In this document: one piece after another, positions 55,809-63,925 of the stretch
Layout: the number at the start of each line of letters is the position of its first letter
How positions within the stretch are numbered: the first letter of the stretch is position 1
From: Acidobacteriota bacterium
GTDB taxonomy: Bacteria; Acidobacteriota; Terriglobia; Acidiferrales; UBA7541
DNA length: 64,000 bases
Assembly: GCA_013289855.1 (NCBI GenBank)
Contig: JABCZD010000005.1
Span: 310,001-374,000, forward strand
Direction: 5' to 3'
Position numbers and translations under genes: made by a program
Notes under the pieces: model-generated
The model's input: only the letters and a program-made list of their open reading frames with translations
Database searches by the model: none
What the model was told of the DNA's origin: nothing

Positions 55809-55955
55809 TGCATCCGGGGCATGCGCGTGACTGTGGGAATGATTGTGCGCCAGATCTTCGCGGGCCATAGCGTTGAGGAAGCGCTGACGGGGTACCCCTA
55901 TCTGGAGCGCGAGGACGTGCTGCAGGCGTTGCGCTATGCCGCTTGGCTTGCACAG
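55809..55955 (+). pseudogene. DUF433 (antitoxin-like) remnant, truncated at its N-terminus
   Basis: The frame reads CIRGMRVTVGM, then HSVEEALTGYPYLEREDVLQ and ALRYAAWLAQ, an excellent match to DUF433 proteins (G-x-PCIRGTRI..., SVEEIL..YP.LTREDV..AL.YAA). The conserved N-terminal strand (about 15 residues) is absent and the frame upstream has no start until the ATG inside the domain (55821). It sits divergent to the hydrolase and runs antisense into the TonB gene. No DUF5615 toxin partner is present. An expressed short protein is possible but unlikely. Confidence 0.65.
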
Positions 55956-56012
55956 ACAGGGCCGAGACGTAAAACTGCCTCGAGCGTGAAATTCACCCGG
56001 TACGCAGGGGCG

Positions 56013-58535
56013 TTACTGCATGCGGAACTGGATGGTCACGGTCAGATGCATGGGGACGGCTTTACCGTCCAGGCTGGCTGGCTGATATTTCCACTGGTGC
56101 AGCGCGTCCATGGCGGCTTGGTGCAGCAGCGTGGGTCCGCTGACCACTTTCATCGTGGTGACTTTGCCGGTGGCGTCAATCAGCGCGTCGATTTTGACGT
56201 CGCCGCTGACGTGCTGGGTCCGGGCAAATGCCGGATAGACCGGCGGAACGGACTTGAGGAGTAGCGCGGTTTTGACGTCGCCGCCGACCGGGATGGGATT
56301 GCTCGGGGCTGCTGGTCCGGAAGTGGTACCGAAATTTGCGCCGAGACTGGCATCCGCTGCCGCCGGGGAATCGTTCAACGCAATCGAGGGGTCCGCGTCG
56401 TTTGCCGATGCCGCGTTGTCGGTGCGATTGACCGAGGGAGCGGCGAGGTGCACTTCTCCAAGCAAAGCATGTTTGGGTTGCGCAACCGCCGGCTGAGTGG
56501 CGCTCGGTTGCGCGGAATTCGCCACGGGCGAAATCGTTGCAGTCGATGTGGGCTGCGACGCATGACTGGGCGTAACCACCATGTTGGTGTTCAGTGCGGG
56601 CGGGGTGGCGGCCTGATTGATGATCGCTCCTGTGGGGCGCGTCGCGCCCGCCGTGTTTGCGCCGCGCGCAACTTCCGAATTTGATGCCGCGTCCACTTGT
56701 GCTGGCGCGGGTTGCCGCGTGGTCGCGGTGTTCTGCGCGGCGCCGGAAGTGAAAACGCTCGGATGCGTATACCAGAAGCCGCCACCGGCGGCCAACAGAA
56801 TGGTTGCGGCAATGGCGGCGATCAGGCCTTTGCGCGATTTCGCAGCGCCGTCTTCGCCAGTGTTGTTATCGTCCGAAAGAAAGCGCGTGCCAAACGCGGG
56901 TCCGGAAACCTCGCCCGAGTATTCCTGCGACTCACCCTGCAGCGATTCGTCTTTCCTCGTGGTCTCGTCGCCATCCTGATGCGAGGGATCCTTGTACAAG
57001 CCTTCCTTGTTCAACCAGTGCGCGTCCGGCACCGGCTCTTCGAAGACGGCACTCGTGCTTGCGCTGGACTCGGACACCGCGATTTCGTGCGAGGCCTGTT
57101 CGACGGGCGCGGGAATTGCGGCGTTGCGCGCCAGAGGTTCGAGCCATGAAGGGATCTTGAGTTGGTCCGCCTCAAGCAGCGAAGGCAGCGGCGCCGTGGA
57201 GATTTTTGCCGGTGTTGCGGGCTTGGGCGGCGGCGGAGGCGTTTGCACGGTTGGCGTAGAGATTGACGTCGGGGCCGACGTGGGAACTGACGCGGAAACT
57301 GGCGCGGCGTCATTCACCTTGACCGCAGGGGACGGCGGAGTCGCGCTGGATTGTGCGAGATCCAGAATTTTGGTGGCGGTCTCCGCAGTTTTATTTTCTG
57401 CCGGCGGAGCGACTGGCGTTTGCGTGAGAGCTTTTGCGGCGTCGGTTTTCTTCGCGTCGGCGAAAAGCAGCGCGGAGATCTGTTCCTGAAGGCGAGCGTT
57501 TTCCGCTTTCAGCGCGTCGGTGGAGTTTTCGGTTACCGGCGGCGCTGCGGGCGTGGAGTTGGTTGCAGAGATTGGTTGCGACGGAATCTCGCGAACCGCG
57601 GGCGGAGTGAGACTGATATGCGTTGGGGCTGCGGGTTTTGGCTGCGCCGCGCGCGGCAACGTCAAAACGGAAGACGAAGGCAAAACAGAACTGGAGGCGC
57701 TGGAACTCGTTGAACCGGAAGATTTGGAAACGAACGGTGAAATCGGAGTGACGGTGGCCGGCGTTGCCGCGACGGGAGTTGTGGCCGCGATGGGCGACGA
57801 TTCCGGTTTCGGCGCATTGGATTGCGGCGGCGCGACGTTCTGCGACGAAGGTGCAGGAGTCATTGTCTCGGCAGAAATTGCGACCGGAGTTTTCGCGATG
57901 TGCGAGTTGGGAACCGCGTGAATCGATTCGTGCGATTTTGCTGGCGCGGACTCCACCGGTGAAACTGCCTTTGATTGCGCTGGAACGTCGGAGAGAGTCT
58001 TAGCGGGCGCGGAAATGGGCGCCGCGGGCGCGTTGGCAACCGGTGCGGCAGGCGAACCGGTGGCGGGCGCGGTGTTCGCGGGTGCTGGAACATTTGCCGA
58101 TGGCGCGCTGGGGGAAGCGATGCGGTCTCCGGGAAAACGCATGCCCCAGAAACCGATGACCGGTTCGGTGAATTCGAGTTCAACGTAGCCGCTGACGTTG
58201 CGATAGTTCTTGGACTTTACGACCTGGCAGACGACTTCCTTTTTGGTTTTCTCGTTGGTGAGAAAAAGCAATTGTCCCGGAGCCACGGACGATTGCAGCC
58301 GAATCACGGCGCCGTTGCCGAAGACGAGAACAGTTTTTGTGGATTCGGAAAATGGCTCGCGCTTGTCGCTGCCGTCCAGCGTGCGCGCACCGTTTACGGT
58401 GACAGAGACTTCCAGCGCGACCGGCTGAGGTTTTACGGCTGCCTCGTTGGGCGCCGCACTCGAGACGCCAGGACGCGCAGAGAGAGCGTCCGGCGCGGCT
58501 GCAGAAACGTCCGTTTCTTTCACAATCGTTGACAT
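56013..58535 (-). CDS. TonB-family protein with N-terminal PilZ-like domain
   Basis: 840 residues. 45-135: a PilZ-like beta domain (KREPFSESTKTVLVFGNGAV, VAPGQLLFLTNEKTKKEVV, and YVELEFTEPVIGFWGMRFP). 140-570: a Pro/Ala/Ser/Thr-rich disordered linker. Residues about 575-595: one membrane helix (LIAAIAATILLAAGGGFWY). 595-750: a second disordered spacer. 755-840: a TonB C-terminal domain (SVPPVYPAFARTQHVSGDVK, then WKYQPASLDGKAVPMHLTV). TonB normally transmits proton-motive force to outer-membrane receptors, but with a cytoplasmic PilZ-like half it might respond to a ligand. The clear c-di-GMP residues (RxxxR and D/NxSxxG) are not all visible, so nucleotide binding is doubtful. No exbB/exbD genes are in the window. 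Confidence 0.85.
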   Translation of the reverse strand: MSTIVKETDVSAAAPDALSARPGVSSAAPNEAAVKPQPVALEVSVTVNGARTLDGSDKREPFSESTKTVLVFGNGAVIRLQSSVAPGQLLFLTNEKTKKEVVCQVVKSKNYRNVSGYVELEFTEPVIGFWGMRFPGDRIASPSAPSANVPAPANTAPATGSPAAPVANAPAAPISAPAKTLSDVPAQSKAVSPVESAPAKSHESIHAVPNSHIAKTPVAISAETMTPAPSSQNVAPPQSNAPKPESSPIAATTPVAATPATVTPISPFVSKSSGSTSSSASSSVLPSSSVLTLPRAAQPKPAAPTHISLTPPAVREIPSQPISATNSTPAAPPVTENSTDALKAENARLQEQISALLFADAKKTDAAKALTQTPVAPPAENKTAETATKILDLAQSSATPPSPAVKVNDAAPVSASVPTSAPTSISTPTVQTPPPPPKPATPAKISTAPLPSLLEADQLKIPSWLEPLARNAAIPAPVEQASHEIAVSESSASTSAVFEEPVPDAHWLNKEGLYKDPSHQDGDETTRKDESLQGESQEYSGEVSGPAFGTRFLSDDNNTGEDGAAKSRKGLIAAIAATILLAAGGGFWYTHPSVFTSGAAQNTATTRQPAPAQVDAASNSEVARGANTAGATRPTGAIINQAATPPALNTNMVVTPSHASQPTSTATISPVANSAQPSATQPAVAQPKHALLGEVHLAAPSVNRTDNAASANDADPSIALNDSPAAADASLGANFGTTSGPAAPSNPIPVGGDVKTALLLKSVPPVYPAFARTQHVSGDVKIDALIDATGKVTTMKVVSGPTLLHQAAMDALHQWKYQPASLDGKAVPMHLTVTIQFRMQ

Positions 58536-58816
58536 GGCGTACGCACCCGCGAAGAGGATTTTGCTGGTGGCCCCCCGGGAGCCCTCAGTGAAACGTAGTT
58601 CTCTCTAACCTATATATCTTCGAGGGCGGGGCAAGGGGCGGCCATAGTACGCGGGTACCAGCTTAGAAACACTGCACCAACGGACAGGGTGGGGACCTGT
58701 ACCTAAGACTTTCTAAGAAATAATTTTGCAAGGTCGCCGCGAACACACGGCAACGAATGGTGAAAGCGGCGTCGAAGAATTGAACGCAAATTATTTTGTC
58801 TGATTATTTTTTGTAT

Positions 58817-59224
58817 CTATTTTTGCAGCGGGGGCTTGAAACGTTCGTCGATTTCCACCTGATAGCCGGTGACCAGCTTGTTGGTTTCATTGGCCATGCC
58901 GATTACGGCTTGCAATTCCTTGAACATTTCCGGGGTCATGCCTTTGCCGAAGGCGGAGGCGGTGTGCGAGGCGATGCAGTAGCCGCAATTGTTGGTGACG
59001 CTGACGGCGATGTAGAGCAATTCCTTGGTGAGCGGATCGATGGCGCCGGGGCCCATGATTTCTTTCAGGCTTTCCCAGGTGCGATTCAGGAGTTTGGGAT
59101 CGTGCGCGATGGCCTTCCAGAAATTGTTGATCCAATCGGTCTTGCGCGTGGCCATGATGTCGTCGTAGATGGCGCGGACTGCGGGGCTGGCGTCGTGATA
59201 TTCGATAAGCGGAAAAGTGGGCAT
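58817..59224 (-). CDS. AhpD-like carboxymuconolactone decarboxylase-family protein
   Basis: 135 residues, an all-helical protein of the AhpD/CMD superfamily. TKELLYIAVSVTNNCGYC (66-83) and ASH (85-87) carry the catalytic triad-type residues E68, C80-x2-C83 and H87 of alkylhydroperoxidase D-like enzymes. The N-terminus (FPLIEYHDASPAVRAIYDDI) is typical. It probably reduces peroxides or their disulfide relay partners. No peroxiredoxin is adjacent. The closest neighbours are the divergent glycosidase and the PilZ-like/TonB gene. Confidence 0.88.
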   Translation of the reverse strand: MPTFPLIEYHDASPAVRAIYDDIMATRKTDWINNFWKAIAHDPKLLNRTWESLKEIMGPGAIDPLTKELLYIAVSVTNNCGYCIASHTASAFGKGMTPEMFKELQAVIGMANETNKLVTGYQVEIDERFKPPLQK

Positions 59225-59321
59225 GCGGGTCTCCGGATTAAAAGATATGCGGGTGCAAATTCCAAGTTAGCAGGCGGCGAAGGAATAAGAAAGACGGAAC
59301 GAATATCCAGCATTAAAACGA

Positions 59322-59327
59322 TATAAT
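59322..59327 (+). promoter_or_regulatory. Perfect -10 box upstream of the discoidin-glycosidase gene
   Basis: TATAAT with no good -35 partner (ACGAAT at 17 bases). Transcription would start near 59334, only three bases before the first in-frame ATG at 59337, so that ATG would be leaderless; the ATG at 59379 with its own GGGAG is the better start. Confidence 0.4.
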
Positions 59328-59378
59328 GCGCGACGGATGACGCGGCGCAGATCTGCCTGGCCGCGCGGGAGTGTTGCG

Positions 59379-61562
59379 ATGCGGACAAGAGTTTCACCAC
59401 GGCATGTTGGCCGCGCGACGCGAAATGTCCTTGCGCGAACCGCGGAAATTGTTCTTGTGGCGCTGATCGCGGTGATCACTTCGCCGATTGCGGCGGCGCA
59501 AACCGTGGTCATCGATGGCGCGGTGGCACACGCTATTCCTTTCGATCCGGATCTGGCGCTAGGGACTTCCATCGACATCTTGCCGTCGAAGCTGATCGAT
59601 AAAGTTTATAGCGAAGATATTTTGAAGAAATCGCTTTCCGCGGGATGGGGACCGATTACCTACCGCCAGAATACGGAGTTGACCATCGCGGCGTGGCACT
59701 GGAACGAGTACGGAACGTGGAGCGAAGGCTCTGCGCAGAGCGGGTATTTTGTCGGCAACGTGGAACCGCGAGAATTCTTGCGGCATTCGTATGGCTACGA
59801 CTTGCCGCATCGCGGTACCACGCGGAGCGACGATGCGGCGACCAAGTATTCGCGACTGACGGATGGCGATACGAGGAGTTATTGGAAGAGCAATCCGTAT
59901 CTGAGCAAGCGCTTTACCGGGGAAGACGACGCGCTGCACCCGCAATGGATCGTAGTGGATTTCGATACGCCGCAGGCTATCGATGCGATCAAGATCAACT
60001 GGGCCGCGCCTTACGCGCGGAAATACGTGGTGCAGTATTGGACCGGCGAAGACGCGATCAACAAGCAGGGCGCGGGAACGTGGACAACGTTTGCGAATGG
60101 CGAAGTTTCCGGCGGGACGGGCGGAAACGAGGTGCAGCGGCTCGCGCCCGCGCCGGTGAAGGCGCGCTTTGTGCGGGTGTGGATGACGGAATCCTCGAAC
60201 ACTTGCGATACGCATGGCGACGGTGATCCTCGTAATTGCGTGGGCTATGCGGTAAACGAGATTTATCTGGGGAATTTTACCGCGGGCGGCGAGTTTGTGG
60301 ATCTGGTGCAGCATGCAAAGGGACAGAATCAGACGGCGACTTATGTTTCGTCGATGGATCCGTGGCATTCCGTGGGAGATATTGAGGCCAGCCGCGATCA
60401 GACCGGCTTCGATCTTTTTTTCACCAGCGGAATTACCAACAAATTGCCGGCAATGATTCCGGTTTCTCTGGTATACGGAACGCCGGAAGATTCCGCGGCG
60501 GAAATTGCGTACATCGAAAAACGCGGCTACGCGATTTCCTACGTGGAGATGGGAGAAGAGCCGGACGGCGAGTTCATGCTGCCGGAGGATTATGGCGCGC
60601 TGTATTTGCAGTGGGCGACCGCGCTGCATCGCGTCGATCCGCGATTGCGGCTTGGTGGACCAGTGTTCACCGGATCGAACGAAGACATCCAGGCGTGGGC
60701 CGATGGCAGTGGGAAAACTTCCTGGCTTGGGCGGTTTATTGATTATTTAAAAAGCCACGGGCGGCTTGGGGATTTGGCTTTTGTTTCCTTCGAGCACTAT
60801 CCCTTTGTGCCGTGCGAGATTGCTTGGTCGGACTTGTATCGCGAGCCGGAACTGGTGAAGCACATTCTGGAAGTGTGGCGGGCAGACGGCGTGCCCGCGA
60901 ATGTGCCGCTGATGATTACGGAGAGCAACGTGTCCTGGGAGTTGACGCAACCGATGGCGGACACGTTTGCGGCGCTGTGGCTGGCGGACAACGCGGGAGC
61001 TTTTTTGGCCAATGGTGGAGCGGCGTTTTACCATTCGCCGATTCAGCCGGAGCCGCTGCGGCCGGGATGCCACGGATGGAGCACCTACGGAAATTTCGTG
61101 GCGGACGAAAAATTGGAGGTCTCACAATATACCTCGCAATATTTTGCGAGCCAGCTGATCAATCTGGAGTGGGTGCGGCATGGCGCGGGCGTGCATCAAC
61201 TTTTTCCCGCCAGCGCGGATGTTTTAGACGACGCGGGGCATGCGCTGGTGACGGCGTACGCGGTGAAGCGGCCGGATGGCGAATGGTCGGTGATGCTGGT
61301 GAACCGGGACGCGTCGAACGCACACCGCGTCAGAGTGGTGGTGAAGAATGTGGATGGCGGCGGCGAGCGAGCTTTTTTCGGCACGGTGAACATGGTGACG
61401 TTTGGCGCGGAGCAGTATGTGTGGCATCCGGAGGGCGCTAGCAGTCACGCGGATCCGGACGGGCCGCTGCGCCGGACGACTTTGCAGGCCGGGAAGGACG
61501 CCGGTTTTGAGTTGCCCAGGGCTTCGGTGACAGTGCTGCGCGGGCGGATCAGCGGGCAGTAA
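59379..61562 (+). CDS. Secreted glycoside-hydrolase-like protein with discoidin domain
   Basis: 727 residues from the ATG at 59379 with GGGAG (59367-59371) seven bases before it; the frame extends to an ATG at 59337. A basic N-terminus and a hydrophobic stretch form the signal (IVLVALIAVITSPIAAAQ). Residues about 110-290 contain an F5/8 type C (discoidin) beta sandwich (YSRLTDGDTRSYWKSN, WIVVDFDTPQAIDAIKIN, FVRVWMTESS). The rest is a TIM-barrel glycosidase resembling GH39/clan A: acid/base-like YVEMGEEPDGEF, SFEHYPF, and nucleophile-like LMITESNVSWE. A final Greek-key domain ends VTVLRGRISGQ. Substrate unknown, plausibly plant or soil polysaccharide. Confidence 0.82.
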   Translation: MRTRVSPRHVGRATRNVLARTAEIVLVALIAVITSPIAAAQTVVIDGAVAHAIPFDPDLALGTSIDILPSKLIDKVYSEDILKKSLSAGWGPITYRQNTELTIAAWHWNEYGTWSEGSAQSGYFVGNVEPREFLRHSYGYDLPHRGTTRSDDAATKYSRLTDGDTRSYWKSNPYLSKRFTGEDDALHPQWIVVDFDTPQAIDAIKINWAAPYARKYVVQYWTGEDAINKQGAGTWTTFANGEVSGGTGGNEVQRLAPAPVKARFVRVWMTESSNTCDTHGDGDPRNCVGYAVNEIYLGNFTAGGEFVDLVQHAKGQNQTATYVSSMDPWHSVGDIEASRDQTGFDLFFTSGITNKLPAMIPVSLVYGTPEDSAAEIAYIEKRGYAISYVEMGEEPDGEFMLPEDYGALYLQWATALHRVDPRLRLGGPVFTGSNEDIQAWADGSGKTSWLGRFIDYLKSHGRLGDLAFVSFEHYPFVPCEIAWSDLYREPELVKHILEVWRADGVPANVPLMITESNVSWELTQPMADTFAALWLADNAGAFLANGGAAFYHSPIQPEPLRPGCHGWSTYGNFVADEKLEVSQYTSQYFASQLINLEWVRHGAGVHQLFPASADVLDDAGHALVTAYAVKRPDGEWSVMLVNRDASNAHRVRVVVKNVDGGGERAFFGTVNMVTFGAEQYVWHPEGASSHADPDGPLRRTTLQAGKDAGFELPRASVTVLRGRISGQ

Positions 61563-61633
61563 ACTCGCGTTTCGACGGCGCAACTAACAGCAGGTACGCC
61601 ACGAAAAAGGCGGCTTCGGGGGGCCTGGGAATC

Positions 61634-61690
61634 GCGAAAGGTTGTGAAAACGCAGCTACTTTAAGTCCCTGTGTTTTCACACCCTTTCGC
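61634..61690. repeat. Inverted repeat with 22-base arms, related to the dispersed repeat
   Basis: GCGAAAGG...ACGCAG (61634-61655) pairs with CTGTGTTT...TTTCGC (61669-61690): 20 of 22 positions complementary, 13-base loop. The right arm read on the minus strand continues the TTGCGAAAGGGT unit of copies A and B. It lacks a T-run but lies between two convergent genes, where it could end transcription on both sides. Confidence 0.75.
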
Positions 61691-61858
61691 AAGTGTTCAT
61701 TCTAATGTGGTTAGCGCGACAATTTAGTTACTATGTGGTTATGGTCGCGGATCTTTTTTTCGAGGTGGAAACCGCCACGCGAGATGAAAAAGTGGAAGCG
61801 CTGGCCGACGTCTAGAGACACTTCTAAACGAGTGTGATTATCGTCGAAGTCCGTATTA

Positions 61859-61885
61859 TTGTCAAGTAGTATTTTAGGTACTAGA
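61859..61885 (+). promoter_or_regulatory. AT-rich promoter-like motif, copy 2
   Basis: TTGTCAA, three bases, GTAT, four bases, GGTACTAGA. The same elements as at 34280-34309. No gene directly follows in this orientation. Confidence 0.35.
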
Positions 61886-61934
61886 AGGACTGTATCTGCC
61901 GCTAGACGGGCGGCGCGAGCGGCAATCAAAAGAA

Positions 61935-61960
61935 CGGGTCTGAAGACCCGCCGCTACAAC
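61935..61960 (+). repeat. REP-like hairpin before the fhs 3' end
   Basis: CGGGTC-TGAA-GACCCG (61935-61950) followed by CCGCTACAAC. Same plan as 8593 and 43083. Confidence 0.6.
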
Positions 61961-61963
61961 TGG

Positions 61964-63580
61964 TTAGACGCCGGTGATTTCGCCGGTGGGGTCTACGTCG
62001 ATGCTGGCGGCGCGGGAAATTTTTGGCAGGCCGGGCATTAGCATCATGTTGCCGGCGATGGCGACCACGAAGCCTGCGCCGGAGGAGAGGTTGGCGTCGG
62101 TGACGTTGAGAGTCCAGCCCGTGGGGGCGCCCATTTTTTTCGGGTCGTCGGATAAAGAATATTGCGTCTTGGCGATGCAGACGGGGAGTTTTGCGTAACC
62201 CCATTCGGCGTATTGGCGGAGTTTTGTGCGGGCTTGTCCGCTGAAGGTGGCGCCTGCGCCGCCGTAAACGTTGACCACTACTTTGTGTACTTTTTCTTCG
62301 AACGAATCGTTTGGCGAATAGATCGGTTGCGGATTCGCATCGGGATTTGCGGCGATGGTTTCTACTACGCGTTCGGCCAGTTCGGCGGCACCGGCACCGC
62401 CTTTGGTGAAGGCTTCGTTTAACGCGCTGACTACGCCGTGTTCCTTGCAATAGCCGAGCAGGCGATCCAGCTCGGCCGGGGTGTCTTTCGGGAAGCGATT
62501 GATGCCGGCAACGATGGGGACGCCGAAGCGTTTCAGGCTGTCAATGTGTTTGCCGAGATTGGCGAAGCCTTTTTCCAGGTCGCCTTCGCCCTGATTGCGC
62601 AGGCTTTGCGCGGTGGTGACCAGGACGGCGACGCTGGGGCGAATGCCACTGGTGGGCATTACGATGTCGAAATATTTTTCCACGCCGAGATCGGCGGCGA
62701 ATCCGCATTCATTGACGACGTAGTCGGCCAGGCGCAGACCCATTTCTTGCGAGAGGATGCTGCTGGTGCCGTGGGCGATGTTGGCGAAAGGTCCGGTGTG
62801 GACGGTGGCGGGAGTGCCTTCGGTGGTTTGGACGAGATTGGGGAGAATGGCTTCGGTGAGCAGGGCCATCATGCCGCCAGTGGCGCCGAGTTCTTGCGCG
62901 CGGACGGGTTTGCCGTCTTTGGTGGTGCCGACGATGATGGCGTCGAGACGTTTGCGAAGATCTTCACGGCTGGCGGCGAGCGCGAGGATGGCCATGATTT
63001 CGCTTGCGGCGGTGATGACGAAGCCGGTGTGGCGATTGGCGCCTTCGCGTTTGCCGCCGACTTCGACCGTAATGCGACGGAGGGCGCGGTCGTTCATGTC
63101 CATGCTGCGCGGCCAGGTGATGCGGGCGGGATCGAGCTGGAGATCGTTGCCGTGGAAGAGGTGCGCGTCGACTAACGCGGCGAGAAGATTGTGGGCGGAG
63201 GTGATGGCGTGGAAGTCGCCGTTGAAGTGGAGATTAATTTTTTGGCTGGGTTCGAGCTGGGACATGCCGCCGCCGGCGGCGCCGCCCTTCATGCCGAAGA
63301 CGGGGCCTAGGGAGGGTTCGCGTGAGGTGATGATGGATTTTTTGCCGATGCGTTCGAGGCCCTGGGTCAGGCCGATGGAGGTGACGGTTTTGCCTTCGCC
63401 GGAAACGGTTGGGGTGGTGGCGGTGACGAGGATTAATTTTCCGCGGCGGCGCACGAAGGCAGGGTCGGAGAGGAGTTCGAGTTTTATTTTTCCGGCGGCC
63501 GAGCCGAGGGGTTCGAAATATTTATCGGGCAGGCCTAGTTTGGCGGCGATTTGCTGGATGGGGAGGAGAGGTTTGGTCAT
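61964..63580 (-). CDS. fhs: Formate-tetrahydrofolate ligase
   Basis: 538 residues from the ATG at 63580, which opens MTKPLLPIQQIAAKLGLP as in other members; an in-frame upstream extension is unlikely. It makes 10-formyl-THF from formate, ATP and THF. The ATP site is TPTVSGEGKTVTSIGL (56-71). REPSLGPVFGMKGGAAGGG and INLHFNGDFHAITSAHNL follow, the LATTDR-type THF part is around 205-260, and FTGQVRT-like ATFSGQARTKL is near 435. The family is generally about 550 residues, so the protein is complete but slightly short. Probably a biosynthetic one-carbon enzyme, since no other acetogenesis genes are present. Confidence 0.95.
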   Translation of the reverse strand: MTKPLLPIQQIAAKLGLPDKYFEPLGSAAGKIKLELLSDPAFVRRRGKLILVTATTPTVSGEGKTVTSIGLTQGLERIGKKSIITSREPSLGPVFGMKGGAAGGGMSQLEPSQKINLHFNGDFHAITSAHNLLAALVDAHLFHGNDLQLDPARITWPRSMDMNDRALRRITVEVGGKREGANRHTGFVITAASEIMAILALAASREDLRKRLDAIIVGTTKDGKPVRAQELGATGGMMALLTEAILPNLVQTTEGTPATVHTGPFANIAHGTSSILSQEMGLRLADYVVNECGFAADLGVEKYFDIVMPTSGIRPSVAVLVTTAQSLRNQGEGDLEKGFANLGKHIDSLKRFGVPIVAGINRFPKDTPAELDRLLGYCKEHGVVSALNEAFTKGGAGAAELAERVVETIAANPDANPQPIYSPNDSFEEKVHKVVVNVYGGAGATFSGQARTKLRQYAEWGYAKLPVCIAKTQYSLSDDPKKMGAPTGWTLNVTDANLSSGAGFVVAIAGNMMLMPGLPKISRAASIDVDPTGEITGV

Positions 63581-63700
63581 TTTGTGGAAGCTCGAGTGCA
63601 GGCTGCCATGCTCGTGTGAAAGTTGTGAGACACAAAGCAACATTGTAAGCAGGGATGGGGGAATAAAGCGATAGGGCTAGACGTATAGATGGGAGAGAAA

Positions 63701-63925
63701 ATGTTGGCTATTCGACTTCCGCGATCCATCGAGAGGCGCCTGGGCAAGCTGGTGCGGCGAACAGGGCGAACCAAAACATTTTATGTGAGGGAAGCCATTT
63801 TGAAGCATTTGCAAGATTTGGAGGATTTGTATTTGGCGGAAGATGTGCTTATGCGCATACGGAGAGGGGAGGAGCGCACGGTTACGTTGAAAGAGGCCGT
63901 GAAACGTCATGCGCGGCCGCGTTGA
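63701..63925 (+). CDS. RelB-like ribbon-helix-helix antitoxin, no toxin visible
   Basis: 74 residues from the ATG at 63701. MLAIRLPRSIERRLGKLVRR is the RHH strand and first helix, GRTKTFYVREAILKHLQDLE the second helix, and LAEDVLMRIRRGEERTVTLK the toxin-binding linker of RelB/StbD-type antitoxins. In such operons a RelE-type toxin begins within or just after the antitoxin stop. The 75 bases left in the window hold only an Arg-rich frame (from 63909), with no RelE features, so the antitoxin is orphan as far as can be seen. It is divergent from fhs. Confidence 0.85.
   Translation: MLAIRLPRSIERRLGKLVRRTGRTKTFYVREAILKHLQDLEDLYLAEDVLMRIRRGEERTVTLKEAVKRHARPR

Larger units (their letters stand above)
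61563..61963. other. Convergent intergenic region with hairpin, repeats and AT-rich motif
   Basis: 401 bases between the convergent glycosidase and fhs genes. It holds a hairpin with 22-base arms (61634-61690), an AT-rich motif (61859-61885) and a REP-like hairpin (61935-61960), listed separately. Short frames here have no coding look. Confidence 0.6.

Noticed and set aside
61711..61929. 72-codon minus-strand frame between the glycosidase and fhs
   Set aside because: It lies in repeat-rich DNA, covers the AT-rich motif and shows no family resemblance.
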